From assembly GCF_000959725.1 (NCBI RefSeq), contig NZ_CP009322.1:1488001-1552000 (forward strand): 64,000 bases of DNA. Reading direction: 5' to 3'. How positions within the stretch are numbered: position 1 is the first letter of the stretch; each line of letters opens with the position of its first letter. This stretch comes from Burkholderia gladioli. GTDB taxonomy: Bacteria; Pseudomonadota; Gammaproteobacteria; Burkholderiales; Burkholderiaceae. The notes under the pieces are model-generated. The model was not told where the DNA came from. It worked only from the letters and a program-made list of their open reading frames with translations, and did not search any database. The translations under genes were made by a program, and so were the position numbers. Shown in pieces: positions 53,357 through 63,244 of the stretch.

Positions 53357-54406
53357 CTAGCGTATGCGCCGGGCGCCGATCCCGAAGGTGAAGGCGAGCG
53401 CGCCGACCAGCAGCGCGCCCTTGATGAAGTCCTGCATGTAATACGGCGCATTGAGCATGGTCAGGCCGTTGAGCAGCACGTCGACGAAGATCGCGCCGGT
53501 CACCGCGCCGACCACGTTGGGCCGCTTGAGGCCCCACACCGCGTAGCCGATCAGCGCGGCGGCCACCGCGTCGAGCAGCAGCGAATGGCCGGCGCCGACG
53601 TCGCCGCGCCCCACTCGCGCGGCGATCAGCGCGCCGCCGAGCGAGGCGATGCAGGCCGAGGCGACATAGGCGGCCACGCGGTAGCGCGCGGTGGGCGCGC
53701 CGGCCAGCCGCGCGGCCGTCTCGTTGCCGCCGGTGGCATAGAGCACGCGTCCCCAGCGGCTGAACTCGGTCAGCAGCACGGCCAGGATCGTCACCGCCAG
53801 CAGGATCAGCACCGGCAGCGGCACGATATCGAGCCAGCGCAGCCGCCCCAGCGCCAGGAAGGCGGCCGGGAATTCGCCGCTGGCCTCGCTGCCGTCGGGC
53901 AGGATGGTGCCGGTGGCCAGCGACCGACCGCCGGTCGGGATCAGTTGCAGCCCGGCCAGCAGGAACAAGGTGCCGAGCGTGGCGAGCTGGTCGGGCACCT
54001 TGAGCCGCGTGATCAGCAGGCCGTTGAGCAGGCCGGTGGCGATGCCGAGCAGCAGGCAGGCACCCAGCGCGGCCCAGGCGCCGCCGTGCCAGACCACCAG
54101 CACGTAGCTGGCCGCCATCTGCGCGGTGGCGGCCGTGCTGCCCACCGACAGGTCGAAGCCGCCCACCGCCAGCGTGACGGTCACGCCGATCGCCAGCAGC
54201 GCGACGATCGAGGCGGCCTGCAGGATGCTGAACAGGTTGTCCACGCCGATGAAGGCCGGCTCACGCCAGGCGAAGCCGGCCACCAGCGCCAGCAAGAGCG
54301 CGACCAGCCCGCCGCGTTCGAGCCACCCGGCGGCGCGGCGCGCGCGCGGCGGCGTGCCGCCGTCGGCGGCGAGGTTGGCGGCGCCCGGCTCGGCCACGCT
54401 CTTCAT
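53357..54406 (-). CDS. RbsC-type ABC transporter permease
   Basis: A 349-residue inner-membrane permease of the ribose/xylose/AI-2 family. It has the signature GVTVTLAVGGFDLSVGSTAA in an early helix and GLLNGLLITRLKVPDQLATLGT, then GRVLYATGGNETAARLAGAP and SLGGALIAARVGRGDVGAGHSLLLDAVAAALIG. A hydrophilic N-terminal tail precedes the first helix. The ATG at 54406 overlaps the stop of the ATPase gene by 4 nt. It forms the membrane channel of the importer with the double ATPase and the binding protein. Confidence 0.9.
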   Translation of the reverse strand: MKSVAEPGAANLAADGGTPPRARRAAGWLERGGLVALLLALVAGFAWREPAFIGVDNLFSILQAASIVALLAIGVTVTLAVGGFDLSVGSTAATAQMAASYVLVVWHGGAWAALGACLLLGIATGLLNGLLITRLKVPDQLATLGTLFLLAGLQLIPTGGRSLATGTILPDGSEASGEFPAAFLALGRLRWLDIVPLPVLILLAVTILAVLLTEFSRWGRVLYATGGNETAARLAGAPTARYRVAAYVASACIASLGGALIAARVGRGDVGAGHSLLLDAVAAALIGYAVWGLKRPNVVGAVTGAIFVDVLLNGLTMLNAPYYMQDFIKGALLVGALAFTFGIGARRIR

Positions 54407-55923
54407 GCTGCGGTCTCCCTCAAGACATCGTGGCCGCGGCCGATCCGCAGCCGGTCGAATTCCAACACCCGGTCGGCGACCTCGAAGGCCTCCTCCGGAT
54501 CGCTGACGAACACCAGGGTGGCGTGCCCGCTCGCGCCGCGCCGCAGGATCTCGACGATCTCGGCACGCGCGCCGACGTCGACGCCCTGGAACGGTTCGTC
54601 GAGCAGCAGCAGCCGCGCCGGCTCGACGAAGCCGCGCGCCAGCGCCACCTTCTGCTGGTTGCCGCCCGACAGGCGCACCACGCGATCGTCCGGCCCCTGG
54701 CAACGGATCGACATGGCGGCGATCAGCTCGGCCGCGCGGGCACGTTCGTGGCCGCGATCGACGCGGCCGCGACGGAACCAGCGCACCAGGAACGGGAAGC
54801 CGATGGTGCCGGCGATCGAGGCGAAAGGCACCGAATCGGGAAACAGCGAGCTGGTCCAGCGGTCCTCGCCGAGCATGAACACGCCGGCCGCGACCGAATC
54901 GGCCGGGCCGCGCGGGCGCCAGGGCCGGCCGTCGAGCGAGATCGCGCCCGAGGCGGGCGGCTCGACGCCGTACAGCGTGCGCGCCAGACGCGACTTGCCG
55001 CCGCCGACGGGGCCCGTCAGGGCGACGATCTCGCCGCGCGCGGCATCGAGATCGAGCGGCGGCGCATCGGCGAACAGCTTCAGGCCACGGATCGAGAGCC
55101 CTTCCTGCAGCGCGGGCATCGGCGCCGCCGCGGCCAGTGGCGAGCCAGTCACGCTCGCCGTCGAGCGCGGCCGATGGCGCGGCAAGGGCCGGCCGATCAT
55201 CGCCTCGGTGGCCGCGTCGTAGTCGAACGGCGCCTCGATGCGCGCCACCACGCGGCCATCGCGCAGCACCACGGCACGATCGGCCATGCGGCGCAGGTCG
55301 CCGGGACGATGCGAGACCAGCAGGATCGCCACGCCCTGCTCGCGCAGCCGGTCCAGCGCCGCGAACAGGCGCGCGGCCTCCTCGGCCGACAGGCTGGCGG
55401 TGGGCTCGTCGAGGATCAGCAAGGCCGGCGCGGCATCGAGCGCGCGCGCCAGCGTGATCAACTGGCGCACCGCGATCGACTGGTCGGCCGCCGGCGCCGC
55501 CAGCGGCACGTCCAGGCCGATCCGCGCGGCGATCGCGGCCGCCTCGCGGCGCCGCGTCGAGGGTCTTTCGAAGCCGATGCCGCCGCGCCGGTTCATCCGG
55601 TCGAGCAACAGGTTGTCGGCCACCGAGAGGCCCGGCACGATCGCGTCGGCGATCGACTGGTGCATGGTGGCCACGCCGCCGGCCCTGGCCTGCTGCGCGT
55701 CGCCCGGCGCGAACGGCCGCCCACGCAGATGGATCGTGCCGCCGTCGGGCCGCAGCACGCCGCTCAGGATCTTCACCACGGTCGACTTGCCCGCGCCGTT
55801 CGCGCCCATCAGCGCCACCACCTCGCCCGCGCCGAGCACCAGGTCGACGCCGTCGAGCGCGCGCGTCGCGCCGAAACGCTTGAGCAAGCCGCGCGCCTCC
55901 AGCACCGGCGGCACCGCGCTCAT
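54403..55923 (-). CDS. RbsA-type double ATPase of ABC importer
   Basis: A 506-residue protein with two fused nucleotide-binding domains. Domain 1: Walker A GANGAGKST, degenerate signature QSIAVRQLITLARAL, Walker B LLILDEPTASLS. Domain 2: Walker A GPVGGGKS, canonical signature LSGGNQQKVALARG, Walker [13 protein letters not shown]. The asymmetric pair is normal for RbsA/MglA/XylG proteins. It energises the permease encoded immediately downstream. It is the first gene of the three-gene minus-strand operon. The 292-bp gap upstream faces the sulfonate importer genes divergently. Confidence 0.92.
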   Translation of the reverse strand: MSAVPPVLEARGLLKRFGATRALDGVDLVLGAGEVVALMGANGAGKSTVVKILSGVLRPDGGTIHLRGRPFAPGDAQQARAGGVATMHQSIADAIVPGLSVADNLLLDRMNRRGGIGFERPSTRRREAAAIAARIGLDVPLAAPAADQSIAVRQLITLARALDAAPALLILDEPTASLSAEEAARLFAALDRLREQGVAILLVSHRPGDLRRMADRAVVLRDGRVVARIEAPFDYDAATEAMIGRPLPRHRPRSTASVTGSPLAAAAPMPALQEGLSIRGLKLFADAPPLDLDAARGEIVALTGPVGGGKSRLARTLYGVEPPASGAISLDGRPWRPRGPADSVAAGVFMLGEDRWTSSLFPDSVPFASIAGTIGFPFLVRWFRRGRVDRGHERARAAELIAAMSIRCQGPDDRVVRLSGGNQQKVALARGFVEPARLLLLDEPFQGVDVGARAEIVEILRRGASGHATLVFVSDPEEAFEVADRVLEFDRLRIGRGHDVLRETAA

Positions 55924-56215
55924 GCGCCGGCTCCGGGCACGAATGCGCCGCGCGGGGCAAGGCTCGGCGCGGAATGCGGAACAATCGGGGAAGGTTCGTC
56001 GCGGATCATCGAAGCGTTATACGGGCCATCCCGCGCGCGGCGCAACGAATCCGTTCTGCTATGCATATCAGCGGCACGCGGCATCGCGAAAGCAAATCAG
56101 AAATGCTTGTTTGCGTTCGGCCGGCACGCACGACAAGAATGAGCCGTCACCCAGCCGTCATCGTCGATCAGTGCTCCTCTCCAATCACGCTTGCCCAAGC
56201 CGCCCTCGCCGATCC
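55924..56215. other. Divergent intergenic region between two ABC importers
   Basis: 292 bp separating the RbsA-type operon (minus) from the sulfonate-type operon (plus). The part 56050-56130 is relatively AT-rich and may hold the promoters. No strong dyad was found. Confidence 0.4.
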
Positions 56216-57277
56216 ATGCCCATGCGCTTCCTGCTTCGCCTGCTGCTGCTCGCCACCCTCGTCCTGCCGGCCCTGGCCGCGCAGGCCGCCCCGCTCACCA
56301 TTCGCATCGGCGTCGCCCAGCAGGGCGCGGGCGATCCGCCCACCTTCGGCGGCAGCGCCGGCGCCACGGTGCAGCAGCAGAAGCTGCTGGAGAAGGAATT
56401 CGAGCGCGACGGCATCCGCGTGCAATGGCTGTTCTTCAAGGGCGCGGGTCCGGCCGTCAACGAGGCGATCGCCGACAAGTCGATCGACTTCGCGCTGCAA
56501 GGCGACCTGCCCGCCGTGCTGGCGCGCGCCAACGGCCTGAACACGCACCTGATCGCGGCGGTGGGCGTGCGCAGCGGCATCAAGATCGGCGTGCCGACCG
56601 GCTCCGACATCCATTCGGTGAAGGACCTCAAGGGCAAGCGCGTGGGCATCTTCCGCGGCACCAACCTGCAACTCGTGATCGACAACGTGCTGGCCGCCAA
56701 CGGCCTGGACGAACGCGAGCTGCGCGTGATCAACCTCGACACCGCGAGCGCGCTGGCCGCGCTGGCCTCGAAGGGGATCGACGCCTCGGTCAACGACTAC
56801 CATCTCTCGAAGCTGGTCGACAGCGGGCTGGCGAAGATCATCTACGAATCGCAGAACGACGGCCCGCAGTACACGCGGCAATCGCACCTGCTGGTGCTCG
56901 ACGATTTCGAGCGCGCGCATCCCGAGCTGGTGCAGCGCGTGGTGAACGTGTTCGTGAGCGCCTCGCGCTGGGCCTCGGACGAGGCCAACCGCGACGCGCT
57001 GCTCGCGCAATGGGCGCAAAGCGGCATCCCGGTGTCGTCCTGGCAGGCCGAATTCCCGGCCGGCACGCTGAAGTCGCGCAACTCGCCGCTGCTCGACCCG
57101 TTCTTCGTGGCGCGCTACCAGGCGGTCGCCCAGGATGCGCTCAAGCTCAAGCTGATCCGCCGGCCGGTGGACGTGAACGGCTGGATCGAGCCGAAGTACC
57201 TCGACAACGCGCTCAAGGCCCAGCATCTCGAGCACTACTGGCCGAGCTACGACGCCGCCGGCAAGCCGCGGGCCTGA
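56216..57277 (+). CDS. Sulfonate/nitrate-type ABC transporter binding protein (SsuA-like)
   Basis: A 353-residue periplasmic protein with a signal peptide (MRFLLRLLLLATLVLPALAAQA). The mature sequence is of the SsuA/TauA/NrtA type: IRIGVAQQGAGDPP, then EKEFERDGIRVQWLFFKGAGPAVNEAIADKSIDFALQGDLPA split across the first lobe, and VKDLKGKRVGIFRGTNLQ in the second. It probably binds an alkanesulfonate or similar compound for the two permeases and ATPase downstream. The start could be 56216 or the ATG two codons later. Neither has a strong ribosome site. Confidence 0.88.
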   Translation: MPMRFLLRLLLLATLVLPALAAQAAPLTIRIGVAQQGAGDPPTFGGSAGATVQQQKLLEKEFERDGIRVQWLFFKGAGPAVNEAIADKSIDFALQGDLPAVLARANGLNTHLIAAVGVRSGIKIGVPTGSDIHSVKDLKGKRVGIFRGTNLQLVIDNVLAANGLDERELRVINLDTASALAALASKGIDASVNDYHLSKLVDSGLAKIIYESQNDGPQYTRQSHLLVLDDFERAHPELVQRVVNVFVSASRWASDEANRDALLAQWAQSGIPVSSWQAEFPAGTLKSRNSPLLDPFFVARYQAVAQDALKLKLIRRPVDVNGWIEPKYLDNALKAQHLEHYWPSYDAAGKPRA

Positions 57278-57294
57278 ACGCCGCCGGAGCCATC

Positions 57295-58161
57295 ATGAGC
57301 GATACCGCGATCCCGATCGGCAAGCCCACCCGCCAGGACGACGGCGCCGCTGCCGCGCGCGCTCCGTTGCGCGCGCAAGCAAACCGGCGCCGGCTGGCCG
57401 CCCTCGCCTGGCATCTCGCGCCTTGGCTGCTGCCGGCGCTGCTGTTCGCGCTATGGCGCATCGGCTGCGAGCGCGGCTGGATCGCGCCGCAGATCCTGCC
57501 GCCGCCGGCGATGGTCTGGCAGACACTCGAGGAACTCGCGCGCAGCGGCGACCTGCTCGCCAACACCTGGATCAGCCTGCAGCGCGTGCTGCTCGGCTTC
57601 GCGGCCGGCTCGCTGGCAGGCTTCGCGATCGGCGCCTGGCTCGGCATCTCGCGCACCGCCGAAGCCTATGTGCTGCCCAGCTTCAACGCCGTCGTGCAAA
57701 TTCCCGTGCTGGGCTGGCTGCCCTTCCTGCTTCTGCTGGTGGGCGTGGGCGAGCCGCTCAAGATCATCCTGATCGCGCACGCGGCGCTGGTGCCGGTGGC
57801 GATGAGCACGCTGCAGGGCTTTCGCGAGGCGCCCGTCGCGCTCGACGAGGCCGCCCGCGTGTTCGGCTACAGCCGGTTGCAGCGGATCGTCCACGTGGTG
57901 CTGCCGGCCGCCGTGCCGACGCTGGCCACCGGCGTGCGGCTCGCCTTCACCAAGGCCTGGCTGGCGCTGGTGGTGGTCGAGCTGGTGGCCTCCTCCGAAG
58001 GACTCGGTTACCTGATCGTGTATGGCCGCCAACTGTTCCAGCTCGACCTGGTGATGGCGGCCGTGGTGATCGTCGGCGCGATCGGTTACGCGATCAATCG
58101 CCTGCTCGACGCGCTCGAAGCTCGCCTGCGGCGCGGCCGCGCCTCGGCCTTTCGCGGCTGA
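57295..58161 (+). CDS. Sulfonate-type ABC transporter permease 1 (SsuC-like)
   Basis: A 288-residue inner-membrane permease. Six hydrophobic segments and the EAA loop VALDEAARVFGYSRLQRIVHVVLPAAVPTLATGVRLAFTKAW (positions about 185-225) mark the SsuC/TauC family. It follows the binding-protein gene by 17 bp with a CCGGAGC ribosome site. Together with the next permease it would form a heterodimeric channel. Most Ssu systems use a homodimer, so two distinct permeases are less common. Confidence 0.9.
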   Translation: MSDTAIPIGKPTRQDDGAAAARAPLRAQANRRRLAALAWHLAPWLLPALLFALWRIGCERGWIAPQILPPPAMVWQTLEELARSGDLLANTWISLQRVLLGFAAGSLAGFAIGAWLGISRTAEAYVLPSFNAVVQIPVLGWLPFLLLLVGVGEPLKIILIAHAALVPVAMSTLQGFREAPVALDEAARVFGYSRLQRIVHVVLPAAVPTLATGVRLAFTKAWLALVVVELVASSEGLGYLIVYGRQLFQLDLVMAAVVIVGAIGYAINRLLDALEARLRRGRASAFRG

Positions 58162-58193
58162 GCCTCGTCCTTCCCCAACCGGAGCCCGGCACC

Positions 58194-59030
58194 GTGTCCT
58201 CATCCGCAACGCCTTCCGCAACGCCGGCCGCGCGCCGCCGGCCCGACCTGCGTGGGCTGGTATTGCCGGCGCTGGCCCTGCTCGCCTGGTGGGCCGTGGC
58301 GGCCGCCCGCCACGATCACGCAGGCCTGCTGGTCGGCCCCGACGCGGTGCTGCGCACGGCCTGGCAGCAAGTGGCGAGCGGCGCGCTCGCGCGGGCGCTG
58401 TCGGCCTCGCTGGCGCGCGAGTTCGCCGGCTTCGCGATCGGCACCGCGCTCGGCCTGCTGCTCGGCACCGCCCTGGGCCTGTCGCGCATCGCGGCGCGCC
58501 TGATCGGACCCAGCTTCGACACCTTCAAGCAGATCTCGCTGTTCGCCTGGATCCCGCTGATCTCGGTCTGGTTCGGGCTCGGCGATACCGCCAAGGTGGT
58601 GTTCCTCTCGCTGGCCGCGCTGCTGCCGGTCACCGCCCATACCTGCGACGGCATCCACGCGGTGCCGCGCGCCTATGTCGAAGTGGCGCGCACGCTGCGC
58701 TACACGCGCTGGCAGTTGATCCGCCATGTGCTGCTGCCCGCGGCGCTGCCCTCGATCTGGACCGGTCTCTACCTCGGCCTGATCTACTCCTGGCTCGCGA
58801 CGCTCGGCGCCGAGTACCTGCTGGTGGCCGGCAGCGGAATCGGCAACACGCTGATCGACGGCAGCGAACAGTTCCGCATGGACCTGGTGCTGTTCGGCAT
58901 CATCGTGGTCGGCGTCACGGGCTGGGCGCTCAATGCCGGCGCGCGGGCGCTGGAGCGGCGCCTGCTCGCGCGCGGCCGTGCGCCGTCTTCCGCTTCGCTC
59001 GCCTCGTCGCCTTCACCGGAAACGCCATGA
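58194..59030 (+). CDS. Sulfonate-type ABC transporter permease 2
   Basis: A 278-residue permease of the same family as the previous gene, clearly diverged from it. It has the EAA loop YVEVARTLRYTRWQLIRHVLLPAALPSIWTGLYLGLIYSWLATLGAEYL and a SFDTFKQISLFAWIPLISVWFGLG segment. A GTG start at 58194 lies 9 nt after GGAG. The stop overlaps the ATPase ATG (ATGA at 59027-59030). A Ser/Pro-rich tail ends the protein. Confidence 0.88.
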   Translation: MSSSATPSATPAARRRPDLRGLVLPALALLAWWAVAAARHDHAGLLVGPDAVLRTAWQQVASGALARALSASLAREFAGFAIGTALGLLLGTALGLSRIAARLIGPSFDTFKQISLFAWIPLISVWFGLGDTAKVVFLSLAALLPVTAHTCDGIHAVPRAYVEVARTLRYTRWQLIRHVLLPAALPSIWTGLYLGLIYSWLATLGAEYLLVAGSGIGNTLIDGSEQFRMDLVLFGIIVVGVTGWALNAGARALERRLLARGRAPSSASLASSPSPETP

Positions 59031-59869
59031 CCCTCGCCCTCACCTCCGATTCGCTCGAACTGCTGCATGTGCGCAAACGCTATGCGCAATCGGACGGCCG
59101 CCAGCCGGCTCTCGACGTGCTCGACGACATCTCGCTGCAGGTGCGCGGCGGCGAATTCGTCAGCATCGTGGGCGCCAGCGGCTGCGGGAAATCCACCCTG
59201 CTGCGCCTGATCGCCGGGCTCGACGTCGACTACGAGGGCGAGATCCGCGCCGGCGGCGAGCGCGTGCGCGATACCTCGCTGCAACGCGGCATCGTGTTCC
59301 AGGATCACCGGCTGTTCCCCTGGCTGACGGTCGCGCAGAACGTCGAGGCGGCGCTGCGCAATTCGCCGCTCGATGCCCGCGCGCGGCGCGCGGCGGTGGC
59401 CGAGCACATCGCGCTGGTCGGCCTGGCGGGCTTCGAAGCGGCGTATCCGAGCCAGCTTTCGGGCGGCATGGCGCAGCGCGTGGCGATCGCGCGCGGGCTG
59501 GTGAACCGCCCGCGCCTGCTGCTGCTCGACGAGCCGTTCGGCGCGCTCGATGCACAGACGCGCACGCGCATGCAGCACGAACTGCAGCGGATCTGGGAAC
59601 AGGAGCGCATCACCATGATCCTGGTCACGCACGACGTGGACGAGGCGGTCTGGCTGGGCGAGCGCGTGATCACCATGGCGCCGCGCCCGGGCCGCATCGC
59701 GCGCATCACCGAGGTCGCGCTGCCGCGTCCGCGCGAGCGGCATGGCAGCGCCTTCGCCCGGCTGCGCGACGGCATCCTCGCCGAGCTCGGCGACGACGAG
59801 GCCGCCGCGCGCACGGCGCCGCCTCGCGAGGCGCCACGGCCGGCAGGCGGCTGGCGGCTCGCCTGGTAG
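59027..59869 (+). CDS. Sulfonate-type ABC transporter ATPase (SsuB-like)
   Basis: A 280-residue ATP-binding subunit. Walker [11 protein letters not shown]-loop [13 protein letters not shown], signature [15 protein letters not shown], Walker [14 protein letters not shown] and the H-loop [17 protein letters not shown] are all intact. The layout is that of SsuB/TauB proteins. A Pro/Arg-rich tail follows the catalytic domain. It completes a four-gene importer operon and is followed 151 bp later by a TauD-family dioxygenase gene on the same strand. Confidence 0.93.
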   Translation: MTLALTSDSLELLHVRKRYAQSDGRQPALDVLDDISLQVRGGEFVSIVGASGCGKSTLLRLIAGLDVDYEGEIRAGGERVRDTSLQRGIVFQDHRLFPWLTVAQNVEAALRNSPLDARARRAAVAEHIALVGLAGFEAAYPSQLSGGMAQRVAIARGLVNRPRLLLLDEPFGALDAQTRTRMQHELQRIWEQERITMILVTHDVDEAVWLGERVITMAPRPGRIARITEVALPRPRERHGSAFARLRDGILAELGDDEAAARTAPPREAPRPAGGWRLAW

Positions 59870-60020
59870 GCGCGGCGCTTCATCGCCACGCTTCGTCGCC
59901 GCGGCGATATGGATTGCCTCGATTCGCGAGCTATCGATACGAGGATTCGTCAGTTCAGTTTTGCGCTCGCGGCTGCTTGAATAGCCGAACCGATCCCCAC
60001 CCACCGAAGGAGAGCTTCCG

Positions 60021-60971
60021 ATGTCCGACGTGCAGATTGCCCACTCGTCCCCGCGTGCCGCGCCCTTGTCCGCCCGTGCCGTCGATACGCCGCTCGCGCT
60101 GCGCCGCGTGGCCGGCCGCATCGGCGCGGAAGTTTCGGATCTCGAACTGTCGGCGGATATCGACGAGACGCGTTTCGCGGCCCTGCTCGATGCGCTGCAT
60201 ACCCACAAGGTGCTGTTCTTCCGCGGTCAGCATCATCTCGACGACGCGGCCCAGGAAGCCTTCGCGCGCCGCTTCGGCCAAACCGTCGCGCATCCGACCG
60301 TGCCCTCGGTGGACGGCACCGCCGCCCTGCTCGAACTCGATTCGCAGCACGGCGCGCGCGCCAATTCCTGGCATACCGACGTGACCTTCGTCGATGCCTA
60401 CCCGAAGGTGTCGATCCTGCGCGCGGTGGTGATCCCGCCGGCCGGCGGCGACACCGTCTGGGCCAACACGGCCGCCGCCTACCAGCACCTGCCGGCGCCG
60501 CTGCGCGCGCTGGCCGACACGCTGTGGGCGATCCATACCAATGCCTACGACTACGCCGCCTCGCACGTGAACGCCGATGCCGACCAGCTCAAGCGCTATC
60601 GCGAGGTGTTCACCTCCACCGTCTACGAAACCGAGCACCCGGTGGTGCGCGTGCATCCGGTCACGGGCGAGCGCACCCTGGTGCTCGGGCATTTCGTGCA
60701 ACGCATCAAGGGCCTGTCGACGGGCGAATCGGCGCATCTGCTGCAGGTGCTGCACGAGCACGTGACGCGCCTGGAGAACACCGTGCGCTGGAACTGGCGC
60801 GAGGGCGACGTGGCGATCTGGGACAACCGCGCGACCCAGCACTACGCCATCAACGACTACGGCGACGCGCGCCGCGTGGTGCGCCGCGCCACCGTGCACG
60901 GCGACGTGCCGGTCAGCGTGGACGGGCGCCACAGCGTGGTGCTCAAGGGCCCCGGCGCCACCCTGCAATGA
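60021..60971 (+). CDS. TauD-family 2-oxoglutarate dioxygenase (first copy)
   Basis: A 316-residue Fe(II)/2-oxoglutarate dioxygenase of the TauD/TfdA family. The iron triad is H118-x-D120 in NSWHTDVTF and H274 in RATQHYAIND, and the conserved late arginine in ARRVVRRATV binds the co-substrate. TauD enzymes hydroxylate the carbon next to a sulfonate, releasing sulfite and an aldehyde. Position after an Ssu-type importer supports an alkanesulfonate or sulfate-ester substrate. A clear AAGGAG ribosome site precedes the ATG. It is paralogous to the next gene. Confidence 0.9.
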   Translation: MSDVQIAHSSPRAAPLSARAVDTPLALRRVAGRIGAEVSDLELSADIDETRFAALLDALHTHKVLFFRGQHHLDDAAQEAFARRFGQTVAHPTVPSVDGTAALLELDSQHGARANSWHTDVTFVDAYPKVSILRAVVIPPAGGDTVWANTAAAYQHLPAPLRALADTLWAIHTNAYDYAASHVNADADQLKRYREVFTSTVYETEHPVVRVHPVTGERTLVLGHFVQRIKGLSTGESAHLLQVLHEHVTRLENTVRWNWREGDVAIWDNRATQHYAINDYGDARRVVRRATVHGDVPVSVDGRHSVVLKGPGATLQ

Positions 60972-61168
60972 CGCGGCGGCCAGGCGGCCCGGGCGCCAGG
61001 CCGCGTCGCCCGGACGCTCCCGCCTGGCGCCGGCCGGCGCTGGGCTGCCGCGCCTCGATTGCCGCCGGCGGCCCGGCGCGGCCGGCACCGACCGAGCCTC
61101 GCCACCAAGCCGCCGACGACGCCCCATCCGCTGGCGGCCCGGCGCCGCGCCTCGACAGGAGACACCGC

Positions 61169-62107
61169 ATGAACCAGGCCCTATCCTCATCGCTCGCCGT
61201 GATTCCGCTGTCCGCCCACATCGGCGCGGAAATCCGCGGCGTGGACCTCACCAGCCCCTTGTCGGCGGCCGAGATCGCGGGCATTCGCGAGGCGCTGCTG
61301 AAGTGGCGCGTGATCTTCTTCCGCGAACAGTTCCTGAACCACCAGCAGCACGTGGCCTTCTCGGCGCAGTTCGGCGAGCCGACCGTCGGCCACCCCGTGT
61401 TCGGCTACGTGGAAGGCCATCCGGAAATCTATTCGATCGCCAAGTTCCGCCAGGCCACACGCTACGAAGGCGCGCCGGTACGACGCCCCTGGACCGGCTG
61501 GCACACCGACGTGACGGCCGCCGTCAACCCGCCCTGGGCCTCGATCCTGCGCGGCGTGACGATCCCGCCCTACGGCGGCGACACGCAATGGACCAACCTG
61601 GTGCGCGCCTACGAGACGCTCTCGCCGCCGATCCAGCGGCTGGTGGACGGGCTGCGCGGCATCCACCGCTTCACGCCGCCGCCCGGCGCCGCCGCCACGC
61701 GCGACTATGCCGAGGCCGTCGAGCGGCGCAGCCTGGTGAGCGAGCATCCGCTGGTGCGGATCCATCCCGAGACCGGCGAACGCGCGCTCTACGTGAGCCC
61801 GAGCTTCCTGAAGTCGATCGTCGACGTCACGCCCACCGAGAGCCGCGCAATCCTCGAACTGCTGTGGGAACACGTGACGCGTCCCGAATTCACGGTGCGC
61901 TTCAAGTGGGAGCCGCGCAGCCTGGCGTTCTGGGACAACCGCTCGACCGCGCACCTGGCGCCCTCGGACATCTTCGATCTCGACTTCGACCGCCAGCTCT
62001 ACCGCACCACCCTGGTGGGCGACGTGCCGGTAGGTCCGGACGGCCGCGCCTCGGTGGCGATCGAGGGTTCGCCGGTGGGCGCGGCGACCGCCACCGCGCT
62101 GAACTAA
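61169..62107 (+). CDS. TauD-family 2-oxoglutarate dioxygenase (second copy)
   Basis: A 312-residue member of the same family, with H112-x-D114 in TGWHTDVTA and H262 in RSTAHLAPSD. It aligns along its length with the preceding protein but is well diverged (different opening and a PFAM-typical IGAEIRGVDLTSPLS N-terminus), so it probably has a different substrate range. AGGAG precedes the ATG at 61169. The 197-bp gap between the two genes contains no recognisable feature. Both are likely co-regulated with the importer. Confidence 0.9.
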   Translation: MNQALSSSLAVIPLSAHIGAEIRGVDLTSPLSAAEIAGIREALLKWRVIFFREQFLNHQQHVAFSAQFGEPTVGHPVFGYVEGHPEIYSIAKFRQATRYEGAPVRRPWTGWHTDVTAAVNPPWASILRGVTIPPYGGDTQWTNLVRAYETLSPPIQRLVDGLRGIHRFTPPPGAAATRDYAEAVERRSLVSEHPLVRIHPETGERALYVSPSFLKSIVDVTPTESRAILELLWEHVTRPEFTVRFKWEPRSLAFWDNRSTAHLAPSDIFDLDFDRQLYRTTLVGDVPVGPDGRASVAIEGSPVGAATATALN

Positions 62108-62120
62108 AGCGGCGCCCGGC

Positions 62121-63095
62121 TCAGGCCGCGCCGGTGGTTCGCGGCGCCGCCCCGGCAGGTGCTGGCGCCTCGGTCCTGGCCGGCGCGATCACGGGCGCGT
62201 GCTCGTCCATCAGCGCCGCGATCCAGTCGATGAACACGCGCAGCTTCGCGCTGACATGCCGGTTCGGCGGAAACGCCACGTAGAGCGGCATCGGATCCAG
62301 GCGCCAATCCTCGAACAGCGGCAGCAGCTCGCCATTGGCGCGCGGCGCCCGCGCCATGTAGTCGGGCAGCCACAGCACGCCGAGGCCGGCCAGGCCCGCC
62401 GCGAGGTAGGCATTGCCGTCGTCGACGGCGAGCACATGGCGGCCCTGCACGCTGATCCGCTCGTCCTCGCGCTGCATCGCATAGGGAAACACGCGCCCGG
62501 TGCGTGCCCAGCGAAAGCCGACAATGCGATGCGCGGTGTTCTCCAGCTCGCGCGGATGCGCGGGCCGCCCCGTGCGCTCCAGGTAGGCCGGCGCCGCATA
62601 AACCCCCAACTGCAGGTCGCCCACGCGACGCGCCATCAGCGACTGGTCGCTCAGCTCGCCGCCGCGCACCACGCAATCGACGTTCTCGCCGATCAGGTCG
62701 ACGCGGCGGTCGCTCACGCCCATGTCGAGCTGGATATCCGGGTAGCGCGCATGGAAGGCCGGCAGCGCCGGCACCAGGATCAGGCGCGCCAGCGGGCTCG
62801 GCACGTCCACCCGCAGCCGCCCGCGCGGCAGCGCCGAGGCATCCGACAGGCTGGTCTCGGCATCGTCCATGTCGGCCAGCAGGCGCAGCGCGCGCTCGTA
62901 GAAGGCCGCGCCGTCGGCCGTCACGTTGAGCCGGCGCGTGGTGCGATTGAGCAGCTTCACGCGCAGCCGCGCCTCGAGCTGCTGCACCAGTTGCGTGACG
63001 GTGGTCTTGCTCATGTGCAGCGTCTCGGCCGCCTTGGTGAAGCTGCCCGCCTCCACCACGCGCACGAAGGCCTGCATCGCGTCGAAACGGTCCAT
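62121..63095 (-). CDS. LysR-family regulator (CrgA-like group)
   Basis: A 324-residue LysR regulator. The helix-turn-helix is MQAFVRVVEAGSFTKAAETLHMSKTTVTQLVQQLEARL, and the effector domain opens with GRLRVDVPSPLARLILVPALPAF, typical of the large LTTR group related to PecT/CrgA. It is convergent with the second TauD gene (13 bp) and divergent from ridA, whose promoter it may control. The start at 63095 gives the standard N-terminus. The longer frame is not LysR-like. Confidence 0.9.
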   Translation of the reverse strand: MDRFDAMQAFVRVVEAGSFTKAAETLHMSKTTVTQLVQQLEARLRVKLLNRTTRRLNVTADGAAFYERALRLLADMDDAETSLSDASALPRGRLRVDVPSPLARLILVPALPAFHARYPDIQLDMGVSDRRVDLIGENVDCVVRGGELSDQSLMARRVGDLQLGVYAAPAYLERTGRPAHPRELENTAHRIVGFRWARTGRVFPYAMQREDERISVQGRHVLAVDDGNAYLAAGLAGLGVLWLPDYMARAPRANGELLPLFEDWRLDPMPLYVAFPPNRHVSAKLRVFIDWIAALMDEHAPVIAPARTEAPAPAGAAPRTTGAA

Positions 63096-63244
63096 ATGGA
63101 TCGGTGCTCCAGGGAATCGGGATTGTTTGGATTCTACAAAAAGTGATGGATGGGCTTGCCTGTTTATCGAGGCGCGGCGCGTGGCCAGAATCGCTGCATC
63201 TTCCATCCGGGCCGCGAGCGGCCCAATCATCCAGGAGTCGATCG

